64,000 bases of DNA from contig JANWWZ010000010.1 of NCBI GenBank assembly GCA_025057115.1, positions 1 to 64,000 on the forward strand. Direction: 5' to 3'. Position 1 is the first letter of the stretch. Each line of letters starts with the position of its first letter. Below the pieces are notes generated by a model, which worked only from the letters and a program-made list of their open reading frames with translations, had not been told where the DNA came from and did not search any database. Positions 28,545-35,843 of this stretch are shown piece by piece. This DNA comes from Bernardetiaceae bacterium. GTDB taxonomy: Bacteria > Bacteroidota > Bacteroidia > Cytophagales > Thermoflexibacteraceae. A program made the translations under genes and the position numbers.

Positions 28545-28900
28545 CTGCCGTTGTTCGTGTTCCCTTGTTGTTGTTCGCGTCCCCTGCCGTTGTTTGTGTC
28601 CCCACAAACAACCCCTCTGCCGTTGTTCGTGTTCCCTTGTTGTTGTTCGCGTCCCCTGCCGTTGTTTGTGTCCTCACGAACAACCCCTCTGCCGTTGTTC
28701 GTGTTCCCTTGTTGTTGTTTGCGTCCTCTGCCGTTGTTTGTGTCCTCACAAACAACCCCTCTGCCGTTGTTCGTGTCCCCACGAACAACCTCTGTCCCCT
28801 TTCCGTTGTTCGTGTTCCCTTGTTGTTGTTCGCGTCCTCTGCCGTTGTTTGTGTCCTCACAAACAACCCCTCTGCCGTTGTTCGTGTCTCCACGAACAAC
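28545..28900 (-). repeat. Tandem hairpin array 'A', 72-bp period
   Basis: Three consecutive 72-bp units start at 28545, 28617 and 28689. A 33-bp half-unit begins near 28761, another 72-bp-type unit follows, and a final half-unit ends at 28900. Each unit contains one near-perfect hairpin with 10-bp arms (GTTGTTYGTG, four-base loop, CACRAACAAC) and one pair of the same half-site in non-hairpin arrangement. Hairpins lie at 28589-28612, 28661-28684, 28733-28756, 28766-28789, 28844-28867 and 28877-28900. Because 72 is a multiple of three, several frames stay open on both strands; I regard those frames as artefacts. The orientation is set by matching the locus at 57 kb. Confidence 0.9.
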
Positions 28901-28947
28901 TTCTTTGTAAACGCAAAAAGCAGGGATAATCCGAATGTACACTTTTC

Positions 28948-29032
28948 AAAGAAAATACTCGCTGCCGTGCTGTTGGGTTGTTTTTCGAGACAAGAACAAA
29001 ACACATTGTTCGTGAAGACACGAACAATGGCA
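28948..29032 (-). repeat. 'B' element of the composite hairpin repeat (inverted copy)
   Basis: Read on the minus strand, this 84-base stretch runs from TGCCATTGTTCGTG to GCGAGTATTTTCTTT and matches the two direct copies at 57024-57190 at most positions. It contains a hairpin at 29005-29028 with 10-bp arms (ATTGTTCGTG / CACGAACAAT). Between it and the A array is a linker that also resembles the 57-kb locus: both contain TGCTTTTTGCG on the repeat's own strand. Confidence 0.85.
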
Positions 29033-29110
29033 AAAATGACTTTATACAAAATCTAAGCAACTACTTAACCTACAAGGGCAGGCGGTAATTCTTACTGACA
29101 AAACTCTTCA

Positions 29111-29123
29111 CTTGTAACTTATC
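29111..29123 (+). repeat. 13-bp direct repeat flanking the hairpin locus (right copy)
   Basis: This is an exact second copy of the 13-mer at 28527-28539, 15 bases before the end of the DUF2157 gene on the facing side. See the left copy. Confidence 0.6.
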
Positions 29124-29137
29124 CCTCTCTAAGAAGT

Positions 29138-30448
29138 CTAGCGCTGATGATAATTTTCTAGCTTTTTATCCCATTCACGGCTAAGGTAGTAAATCAGTCC
29201 ACCGAAAAGAATAAAGATAATTGCCGCTACGAGGTAATTTTCTGGCGATGCGGCAAGGTAACGCCCTAGCACCCACAACATCAAGTAAAAAACCCCAGCC
29301 ATAAAAGCTCCTTTTTGCTTTGTGCGAGCAATTGCTATTATAACGAGCATAGCAGCAAACAGCACAAAACCGAGATTCATGAAGATGAAGTAAAAACTAG
29401 TTGGCAGTTGAATACCCGTCAATGGAATTAAACAAGGAACCACAAGCCAAAGGAAAGCTATTCCATAGGGCAGTAACTTCCATTGCTTGCCGATGATCAG
29501 GCGTAGGGCTATTCCTGTAAGGCTTATTGCTAAAAAAATGGCGAAGTAGCTTATTGGTTCTTTTTCTAAAAGCTCCCGCAATGGTTCTTCAAAGATTAAT
29601 GTAAAAAAGAGCAAAGCTATTAGCATCATGGCTAAGGATTCTAGCAGCCAGTTGGCTTTTTCGCTGTATTTTGGTTTCATTTTTTGAAATGCGAACAAGA
29701 AAAGAAGCGGATAGCTGCTTAGGAAAATAGTCATGTGCCACGTTTGACCCCAGGTAGTGTTTTGCAAGTGGCGCATTTCCCATGCATGTACTCCTAAAAG
29801 CAGGAGAAATCCCGCCAAAAGGCAACCTGTCAGCGTCCAAACATTGGGAGTGCGGTATTCTATGTAGAACAACACCCCTATAATAGGAAAAGCCCACCAA
29901 GAAAATTGCTGGTGTGTTAATTCAACAATCATCCACACTGAGGTTAGAAGGGTAAGGATTAAGTGCATTAGTTTGTTTTCGAACCGCCAAATGAAAGGGA
30001 GCGCTCCTATGATCCACCACAGGAGCCCATCTGGGTAATAAGCAGAAATGTGAAAAATTTGTGCTTGTACCCAAATATTCATTCCCAGCAAAAGCGTAGC
30101 AAAGAACATGGCAAGTTCTGCAAGGCGCACATGACGGCGTAGGTTGGCATACAATGCCACTGCGTAACTTGCCAGTAAAGGCAAAAGTGCAATGATAGCT
30201 TTCCATACAGTCGAGAAATCTTTCCAGTGATGGGCAATCAACATTAGCATTCCCGTAGCTATGACGAGCAAACCAACACCGCGCAATAGCCACCCCGATT
30301 GCATGTACCATGGAGCGGGGGTATCTAACTCATAGCGCTGAATAAGTTGTTCAGCTTGTTGAGAAGAAATAATGCCTTCTTCTACCCAAGTTTGAATTTC
30401 TTCTCTGAAACGCGGCATGCGCTGAAGCCTCTCCCAACGGCGATTCAT
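29138..30448 (-). CDS. DUF2157-type polytopic membrane protein
   Basis: A 436-residue protein. The short cytoplasmic N-terminus (about 1-45) has the family pattern W.EEGIISSQQAEQLIQRYEL. It is followed by about 12 hydrophobic segments starting with LLRGVGLLVIATGMLMLIAHHW, a stretch characteristic of DUF2157. The C-terminus is short and basic. The function of the family is unknown. The gene ends only 14 bases from the flanking direct repeat of the hairpin locus and is divergent from the DUF1838-like gene. Confidence 0.82.
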   Translation of the reverse strand: MNRRWERLQRMPRFREEIQTWVEEGIISSQQAEQLIQRYELDTPAPWYMQSGWLLRGVGLLVIATGMLMLIAHHWKDFSTVWKAIIALLPLLASYAVALYANLRRHVRLAELAMFFATLLLGMNIWVQAQIFHISAYYPDGLLWWIIGALPFIWRFENKLMHLILTLLTSVWMIVELTHQQFSWWAFPIIGVLFYIEYRTPNVWTLTGCLLAGFLLLLGVHAWEMRHLQNTTWGQTWHMTIFLSSYPLLFLFAFQKMKPKYSEKANWLLESLAMMLIALLFFTLIFEEPLRELLEKEPISYFAIFLAISLTGIALRLIIGKQWKLLPYGIAFLWLVVPCLIPLTGIQLPTSFYFIFMNLGFVLFAAMLVIIAIARTKQKGAFMAGVFYLMLWVLGRYLAASPENYLVAAIIFILFGGLIYYLSREWDKKLENYHQR

Positions 30449-30671
30449 GTTCTCGACTATTTCTACATGAAGGTATGAAATTCAACCCATTTGTCAGAAG
30501 AAAAAATGAAGCGGCAGATGAGTAAAACGGACTCCAGAGGCTTTTTCAGGTGCGGTTTGGAGTTACATGGAGCTGGCAAATGGTTTATTTTTTTCTTAAC
30601 GCACCCATTTTTATGCTCGTACATGGTTTTCACTTGTTGGCGGATTAATTTTAGGAAAAACTCCAAGCAAC

Positions 30672-31610
30672 ATGAAAACTATCGCATGGCTAGGTTTGAT
30701 TACTGTAGGTTTTACCTTGCTGAATGTGGAGGTAGCGGCGCAAAAAAATAAATCAGCTGTCGCCTCGATTCGGTTAGATCCTTCCAAACCCGAAGATGCT
30801 GTTAAAATTATGCGCAAATTGCAAAGCAGTCTTAAGGATGATGAAGATGTTATTTACTGGTGGGAAGGTAATGTATACAGCCGCGTGCCAGGAGAAAAAG
30901 ACCGATTGCTATTCACCTATCAAGCAATGAACATACGCCGCAGTGCTACCCTCAACGACCCTGAAAAGGGATACGGCTATCGCATGGTTTCGCGGGAATT
31001 GCTCTTTTACCTAGACCCCCAAACCAAAGAGATCCTTCGCACTTGGAAAAATCCGTGGACAGGAAAAGAAGTAGAAGTAATTCACGTTGCTAACGACCCT
31101 GTTAATTCCCGACCTATCTTTGCTTACTCTAACAGTCCTACTCCTTATAAATTGCCCGGTACTTTTAAGGACGATATGTATTTGACTACTTTTGAAGTGC
31201 CTCTATTTTATACCAATCCTCTTGCTGGGGACTATCAAGAATATGTAGGAGGCACTTACCAAGCAATCGAAATTTTTAACTTTGCCTGCCCCGCAGACGA
31301 CTTGCTGGATGGTAGCAAAAATACAGCAGAAAAAGCCGTTGTAGCATGGAACCGCGTTTCCAAGTGGTTGCCTTGGATGGAAATGGGCGACCGCGTAGGT
31401 CAATTAATTTTCAGCGGATTGGGCAAAAAACTTAAAAAATGGGACGATTTGCCCGAGATTATCAAAAACGAAATTAAAGCCAATTATCCCCACTACGTAA
31501 CAGCACCCCCTACCAATGACGACCGACCTAATGAAACCAGTTGGACGGTCTTTAAAAAATACATCGATGCTAAACGGCAAAAGAAATCAACTCATGGACC
31601 CAACGAATAA
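30672..31610 (+). CDS. Secreted DUF1838-like protein
   Basis: A 312-residue protein with a signal peptide (MKTIAWLGLITVGFTLLNVEVAAQ). Features recalled from DUF1838 are present: RLDPSKPEDAVKIMRKL, a central DVIYWWEGNVYSRVPGEKDRLLF, then LLFYLDPQTKEILRTWKNPWTGKEVEVIHVANDPVN. No catalytic residues are known for the family. The stop codon is overlapped by the start of the Nudix gene, giving a two-gene unit. The DUF assignment is from memory of the W.NP-tG pattern and needs a profile search. Confidence 0.75.
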   Translation: MKTIAWLGLITVGFTLLNVEVAAQKNKSAVASIRLDPSKPEDAVKIMRKLQSSLKDDEDVIYWWEGNVYSRVPGEKDRLLFTYQAMNIRRSATLNDPEKGYGYRMVSRELLFYLDPQTKEILRTWKNPWTGKEVEVIHVANDPVNSRPIFAYSNSPTPYKLPGTFKDDMYLTTFEVPLFYTNPLAGDYQEYVGGTYQAIEIFNFACPADDLLDGSKNTAEKAVVAWNRVSKWLPWMEMGDRVGQLIFSGLGKKLKKWDDLPEIIKNEIKANYPHYVTAPPTNDDRPNETSWTVFKKYIDAKRQKKSTHGPNE

Positions 31611-32160
31611 CCCATGGCAAACTCTCTCTTCTAGGGTAGTGTACGAAAACCGATGGATTTCCGTGCGGGAGGACCAGGTAATTAACCCCGCTGGAAATCC
31701 AGGAATTTACGGTGTGGTAAGTTTTAAAAATATAGCTATCGGCATCATTCCCATTGATGAAGAAGGTTACACTTGGTTGGTAGGGCAATACCGCTATGCC
31801 TTGCACGAGTATTCTTGGGAAATTCCCATGGGAGGCGGACCTAAGGGACAGGATATTCTTCTCTCAGCCCAACGCGAATTAAAAGAAGAAACTGGATTTA
31901 CTGCCCGCCGATGGACCTGTTTGATGAAACTACATACTTCTAACTCAGTTACCGATGAGGTGGGTTATGTATTCTTGGCAGAAGAGCTACAAGCTGGTGA
32001 AACTGCCTTTGAAGAAACCGAACAACTTTCCCTTTGGCGGCTTCCTTTTGAACAAGCCGTGCAAATGGTCATGGACGGACAAATTACTGACGCCATTAGC
32101 GTAGCAGGTTTGTTAAAAGCTGCTGCCCTCCGAGCTACCAATCGCAACCATGCAAGTTAG
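31594..32160 (+). CDS. Nudix hydrolase (ADP-ribose pyrophosphatase-like)
   Basis: A 188-residue enzyme that should hydrolyse a nucleoside diphosphate linked to a sugar or similar group. I choose ATG 31594 (MDPTNNPWQTLSSR), which overlaps the previous gene by 17 bases; a longer frame from 31516 would read through the body of that gene. The Nudix box is GGPKGQDILLSAQRELKEETGF (about residues 76-97). The metal-binding REXXEE core is intact, but the first Glu of the canonical G-x5-E is Gln. EIPMGG before the box resembles the EIPAG of NudF-type ADP-sugar hydrolases. The 3' end overlaps the convergent protease-like gene by 26 bases. Confidence 0.88.
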   Translation: MDPTNNPWQTLSSRVVYENRWISVREDQVINPAGNPGIYGVVSFKNIAIGIIPIDEEGYTWLVGQYRYALHEYSWEIPMGGGPKGQDILLSAQRELKEETGFTARRWTCLMKLHTSNSVTDEVGYVFLAEELQAGETAFEETEQLSLWRLPFEQAVQMVMDGQITDAISVAGLLKAAALRATNRNHAS

Positions 32161-33046
32161 AGCCATGAAGCCACATCTTGCGCTTTTTCCAGTCAAGGGT
32201 AATGTTTTGCCGTTGGAGCAATGCCAACCCTAGTAAGCCATACTTGCTTTGCGAAAGTCCTACAGGAAGGCGGTCATACCGAATGGAACCTTCGATGCAT
32301 ATGGAATCGGTGAGGCGACCCCGTAGGGCTTTGGCTTGGTGAAGTCCTTTTTGCCAATGCAAGCCTTGCAAAGGATATTCGTACATAAAAGAAGTGTAGT
32401 TGCCGCTAAATTCTTCATCCAATAGGACGCCTCCTGCAAATCCTGTACTAATATAACCCACCAGCTGATAAGGAAAGCGATTAAACTTCACTTGGCACTT
32501 AGGTACGCGGTGAATAGTGCGATTAAAGGAAATAGCTACCGAACTGGGCTGCTTCTCAAACTGATCCGTAGAAGGAGCGATAATCACTATGCGACGTTTC
32601 CAGTCAAAATGCCATGTGCTGTGTTGCATTAAGTTTGCTCCTAAAATGCCCTGAACTCCTATGGAATCCATCATGCGGTTTGCTGAAGCAGAAGGCAAAC
32701 CAGCGGTCAAGTCAGTGATAACGCGCTTGCCTACTATAAGGGGAGCTTGTACCTGACCAAAAGAGTTAGCCAGGGTATCTCCTTCAGCGTTCATTAGCGG
32801 CAGGTGAACCTGAGGCTTTACTGCTGGTGATAAACAAGGGAGTCCAGTATCTATTAGCCATTTTTGCCGCTGCTTTCCATGTTGAAGGGTTACGATGGGC
32901 AGAATGGAATCCACCAAATAGAGCGTATCACAAAGGTGATTATTTTCAACTTTGCCTTTGCGCATTAGTTGATAAAGTTGCTCATGGTCGGTAGAGCAAC
33001 CAAATAGAAAAAATAAAGCGGCGAGAAATCCTTTAGGCGCTCCCAT
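32135..33046 (-). CDS. Aspartyl protease-like lipoprotein (retropepsin/clan AA fold)
   Basis: A 303-residue protein. The N-terminus ends in LFGC, a good lipobox with lipidated C17, so the protein should be membrane-anchored in the periplasm. The motif WLIDTGLP (D66) and the later GILGANLMQHSTWHFDWKRRIVII (about 135-158) follow the clan AA pattern: a catalytic DTG, then a psi-loop ILG plus strand. A second half (about 175-300) repeats a similar strand layout with LLDEEFSGN and YGLLGLALLQRQNITLDWKKRKMW, so the chain looks like a two-lobed protease in which the second DTG has been lost. Its ATG overlaps the cas6 stop (TAATG). Confidence 0.75.
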   Translation of the reverse strand: MGAPKGFLAALFFLFGCSTDHEQLYQLMRKGKVENNHLCDTLYLVDSILPIVTLQHGKQRQKWLIDTGLPCLSPAVKPQVHLPLMNAEGDTLANSFGQVQAPLIVGKRVITDLTAGLPSASANRMMDSIGVQGILGANLMQHSTWHFDWKRRIVIIAPSTDQFEKQPSSVAISFNRTIHRVPKCQVKFNRFPYQLVGYISTGFAGGVLLDEEFSGNYTSFMYEYPLQGLHWQKGLHQAKALRGRLTDSICIEGSIRYDRLPVGLSQSKYGLLGLALLQRQNITLDWKKRKMWLHGSNLHGCDW

Positions 33047-33879
33047 TACCGATAAGAAGGCACTACTTTAGGAGGTAGTGTTTGTTGGAGCTCGTAAGGC
33101 ATGCTGCGCAGAGTAGGGTCGCTGTTAGCAATGTCTACCATGCCGTAGCCTGCTGTAGTAGCCTCGCCCAGTCCGCAGAAAAATACAAACCGTTGCACTT
33201 CAGGATGCGCATACAAGACAAAAGGCATTGTATAACCCCTTACTTCTATCTTGCCATCCTGAGAAGACAAAGAATAGATTCGCGCAAATTTTTTAGACTC
33301 CTTGGAAAGTTTAGAAAGATAGTATTGGTCAGGCACTATTTGAAAGCGGTAAAAACTTGCTATTTCTTCGGGAGAAAAAAGTCCTGAGCGTTCTAGGCGG
33401 TTCATGGTAGATTCGTAGAGCAGGTCAGAAAATTGGTCTGTATCGGGCATTATGAAATCTTTGGGGTTGAACTGCTTACTGGACTGGAGGGTACAAATCA
33501 AAGGCGATAAGCAGACGTATTTCATTTGTTCGCTGAACTCGGGGGATTCTTCTCGCTCTACAAACTCGGGAGAGAGAATCAGTCCACCTAATTCGACAAA
33601 CTGATTGCGGAATAACTGTTGCAAAAAGTAGTCTGTAAAATGTTGCTCCAGACAAGTAAACACTAATGTTACGCGGTTAGAGAAATACTGCAAGCCATGG
33701 CGAGTTACCTTGGTTTGCCCTTTAATACCTGAAAAGTTATAAAACTGACATTTTTGACCTCCTTTATCAGCAATGTCTGAGGTTAGGTCGCTCACCATCG
33801 ATGCCAGCAGATGTTGGTGGTGAAACGGGAGGATTCCGCCTTTATTCCGTAGTTTAAAAATAATTCTTACTCTCAACAC
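33046..33879 (-). CDS. cas6: CRISPR-associated endoribonuclease Cas6 (isolated)
   Basis: A 277-residue protein with the Bacteroidota Cas6 layout. It has an N-terminal RRM-type domain (RVRIIFKLRNKG.LPFHHQHLLASMV; candidate catalytic His among H20, H21, H23), then FYNFSGIKG, LQYFSNRVTLVFT, LILSPEFVEREESPEF, LSPLICT, FSDLLYES and FQIVPDQYYLSK. The KKFARIYSL and EVRGYTMPFVLYAHPEVQRFVF stretch leads to the C-terminal glycine-rich loop FCGLGEATTAGYGMVD. Cas6 cuts CRISPR precursor RNA within each repeat. The start must be non-ATG (GTG 33879 or TTG 33876). No CRISPR array and no other cas gene occur in the window. It is translationally coupled to the protease-like lipoprotein gene. Confidence 0.88.
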   Translation of the reverse strand: MLRVRIIFKLRNKGGILPFHHQHLLASMVSDLTSDIADKGGQKCQFYNFSGIKGQTKVTRHGLQYFSNRVTLVFTCLEQHFTDYFLQQLFRNQFVELGGLILSPEFVEREESPEFSEQMKYVCLSPLICTLQSSKQFNPKDFIMPDTDQFSDLLYESTMNRLERSGLFSPEEIASFYRFQIVPDQYYLSKLSKESKKFARIYSLSSQDGKIEVRGYTMPFVLYAHPEVQRFVFFCGLGEATTAGYGMVDIANSDPTLRSMPYELQQTLPPKVVPSYR

Positions 33880-33913
33880 GATTCACCCTATTTAAATGTT
33901 TTCTCAAAAAGTA

Positions 33914-33940
33914 GCTCGCTTTTAAAACTGACCAGCGAGC
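33914..33940 (-). promoter_or_regulatory. Inverted repeat upstream of cas6
   Basis: GCTCGCT (33914-33920) and AGCGAGC (33934-33940) form 7-bp arms with a 13-base spacer, ending 35 bases before the cas6 start. It could be an operator or a leader hairpin; function is inferred from position only. Confidence 0.4.
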
Positions 33941-33952
33941 AAATTGTTTGCT

Positions 33953-33980
33953 AAAATAGCCTTCTAAAATGAGCTATTTT
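33953..33980. terminator. Stem-loop between yidD and cas6
   Basis: AAAATAGC (33953-33960) and GCTATTTT (33973-33980) pair across a 12-base loop, with A/T-rich flanks on both sides. It lies 72 bases past the yidD stop and probably ends that transcript, separating it from cas6. Confidence 0.5.
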
Positions 33981-34051
33981 TCTAATTTTAAGCTAGTTTA
34001 ACTTACAAAAGCCTTTTTAATTGAAGGCAAAAGGCAAAATATCAGAAATTT

Positions 34052-34264
34052 TTAAGGTACTGGGTCGTAGCCGCTGCCTCCCCAAGGATGACACCGACTC
34101 AGCCGCTTCAGTCCTAACCAACTGCCTTTGAGAAGACCGTACTTGGTAACTGCTTGTATCATGTAAGTGGAGCAGGTAGGCACAAAGCGGCACGAAGAAG
34201 GATAGAGCGGGCTGATAGCTGCTTGGTAAACCTTCAGTAAACAGACAAAGGCACGTTTTATCAT
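34052..34264 (-). CDS. yidD: Membrane protein insertion efficiency factor YidD
   Basis: A 70-residue protein with the YidD pattern from end to end: [24 protein letters not shown], then a short amphipathic helix, then [24 protein letters not shown]. The CRF.PTCS and RC.P..G.G.DPVP motifs are diagnostic. It assists the YidC/Sec insertion of inner-membrane proteins. Here it stands apart from rnpA and yidC, divergent from sucD across a 73-base gap. Confidence 0.93.
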   Translation of the reverse strand: MIKRAFVCLLKVYQAAISPLYPSSCRFVPTCSTYMIQAVTKYGLLKGSWLGLKRLSRCHPWGGSGYDPVP

Positions 34265-34337
34265 GGTTTTATCTTAATGCGAAAAGGTACAGGAATGCAA
34301 ATAGAAAACTCTATTTTTGCCACAAACTTAGTCGATA

Positions 34338-35228
34338 ATGAGCGTATTGGTTAATCAGTTTTCCCGTATCATTGTTCAGGGTTTTACTGGCTCGGAGGGC
34401 ACCTTTCACGCCTGTCAAATGATTGAATACGGCAAAGAGCACAACGGTGCACAAGTAGTAGGAGGAGTTCGTCCAGGAAAAGGAGGGACGCTGCATATAG
34501 GTTTACCTGTGTTCGATACAGTTAAAGAAGCCATTGCCGCTACAGGAGCTAATGTATCTATCATTTTCGTACCTCCTGCCAATGCTGCTAATGCGATTTT
34601 GGAAGCCGCCGATGCGGGCATTGAACTGGTAGTATGCATCACAGAGGGAATCCCAGTAAAAGACATGATGAAGGTGAAACACATCCTGCAAGGTAGCAAA
34701 ACGCGCTTGATAGGTCCTAACTGTCCAGGAGTGATTAGTGCAGGTCAAGCCAAAGTAGGCATCATGCCGGGGTTTGTTTTTCAACCTGGGCGAGTCGGTA
34801 TTGTTTCTAAATCGGGAACCCTTACTTACGAGGCTGCCGACCAAATTGTAAAAGCAGGGTTGGGCATTTCTACTGCCATTGGCATCGGCGGCGACCCTAT
34901 CATTGGCACCACTACCAAAGAAGCCGTGGAATTGCTCATGAACGACCCTGAAACAGATGCCATTGTAATGATAGGCGAAATAGGCGGCCAGTTAGAAGCT
35001 GAAGCAGCCCGATGGATTAAAGCCAATGGCAACGGCAAACCCGTAGTAGGTTTTATTGCTGGGCAGACAGCTCCTAAAGGGCGCCGCATGGGACATGCAG
35101 GAGCTATCATAGGGGGAGAAGAAGACACTGCCGCTGCAAAAATGCGCATCATGCGTGAAAATGGCATTGTAGTAGTGGACTCACCTGCTCTCATCGGCGA
35201 AACAGTAGCCCAAGTGCTGAAAAAATAG
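34338..35228 (+). CDS. sucD: Succinyl-CoA synthetase alpha subunit
   Basis: A 296-residue subunit that binds CoA and carries the phosphohistidine intermediate in the reversible conversion of succinyl-CoA to succinate with ATP or GTP formation (TCA cycle). The CoA-binding domain starts [17 protein letters not shown] and continues [29 protein letters not shown] and the ligase domain follow, with the phosphorylated H253 in [10 protein letters not shown]. pyrR follows 28 bases later. The beta subunit gene is not adjacent; it lies at 55-56 kb on the other strand. Confidence 0.95.
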   Translation: MSVLVNQFSRIIVQGFTGSEGTFHACQMIEYGKEHNGAQVVGGVRPGKGGTLHIGLPVFDTVKEAIAATGANVSIIFVPPANAANAILEAADAGIELVVCITEGIPVKDMMKVKHILQGSKTRLIGPNCPGVISAGQAKVGIMPGFVFQPGRVGIVSKSGTLTYEAADQIVKAGLGISTAIGIGGDPIIGTTTKEAVELLMNDPETDAIVMIGEIGGQLEAEAARWIKANGNGKPVVGFIAGQTAPKGRRMGHAGAIIGGEEDTAAAKMRIMRENGIVVVDSPALIGETVAQVLKK

Positions 35229-35256
35229 TCTTAAGGAAAAGGTTGGTTAAAAAACA

Positions 35257-35796
35257 ATGGAAAGAATCCGCCTGTTAGACGGAGCCCTCCTAGACCTTAC
35301 CCTGCAGCGGCTTTGCCACCAACTGGTTGAAAATCACGAAAATTTTGAGGCTACAGTATTGGTAGGCATGCAACCGCGCGGTCGCTATTTTGCCGACCGG
35401 ATCAAACGCCGACTCGACCAAATTCTAAATCAACCCGTTCCACTTGGGTACCTAGACATTACTTTTTACCGCGACGACTTCCGCCGCCGCAGCAAACCCT
35501 TACAGCCAAGCCAAACTTATATGCCTTTTGACATAGAAGGCAAAAAAGTTGTCTTAATGGATGATGTGCTTTTTACAGGTAGAACCATCCGCGCCGCCTT
35601 GAGTGCGCTAGGTGAATATGGCCGGCCTGCCTGTGTAGAACTGATGATATTAATAGACCGCCTCTATAGCAGGCAGTTACCTATCCAGCCTCACTACGTA
35701 GGGCGAGCAGTGAATAGTATTCTCTCTCAACGCGTTGTAGTGGAGTGGGTAGAACAAGGTCACTCAGAGGATGTTATCTGGCTGGTTACCAACTAG
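35257..35796 (+). CDS. pyrR: Bifunctional pyrimidine operon regulator / uracil phosphoribosyltransferase PyrR
   Basis: A 179-residue type I phosphoribosyltransferase. The PRPP loop VVLMDDVLFTGRT covers 98-110. VGMQPRGRYFADRI and LGYLDITFYRDDFRRR match PyrR specifically rather than Upp or Apt. In Gram-positive bacteria PyrR also binds pyr mRNA to control attenuation. No pyrimidine gene or attenuator is visible here, so a purely enzymatic salvage role is possible. It is probably co-transcribed with sucD. Confidence 0.92.
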   Translation: MERIRLLDGALLDLTLQRLCHQLVENHENFEATVLVGMQPRGRYFADRIKRRLDQILNQPVPLGYLDITFYRDDFRRRSKPLQPSQTYMPFDIEGKKVVLMDDVLFTGRTIRAALSALGEYGRPACVELMILIDRLYSRQLPIQPHYVGRAVNSILSQRVVVEWVEQGHSEDVIWLVTN

Positions 35797-35843
35797 GGGA
35801 GTCACTCACCCAGTAAAGGCAAAAATATTCCCACCTCAAGAAA

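Noticed and set aside
28545-28900. CRISPR array
   Set aside because: The sequence between hairpins is itself repeated rather than variable, and the periodicity is 72 bp with half-units; there are no unique spacers.
28507-29056. Overlapping open frames of 111-180 codons on both strands across the hairpin array
   Set aside because: They arise because the repeat period (72 bp) is a multiple of three; all frames encode low-complexity repeats, none has a recognised domain, and several overlap each other.
31516-31593. Upstream extension of the Nudix frame
   Set aside because: The extra 26 residues overlap the conserved end of the DUF1838-like gene and are unlike Nudix N-termini; ATG 31594 is a better start.
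35229-35256. PyrR-binding attenuator
   Set aside because: The 28-base gap before pyrR is too short and contains no anti-terminator hairpins.
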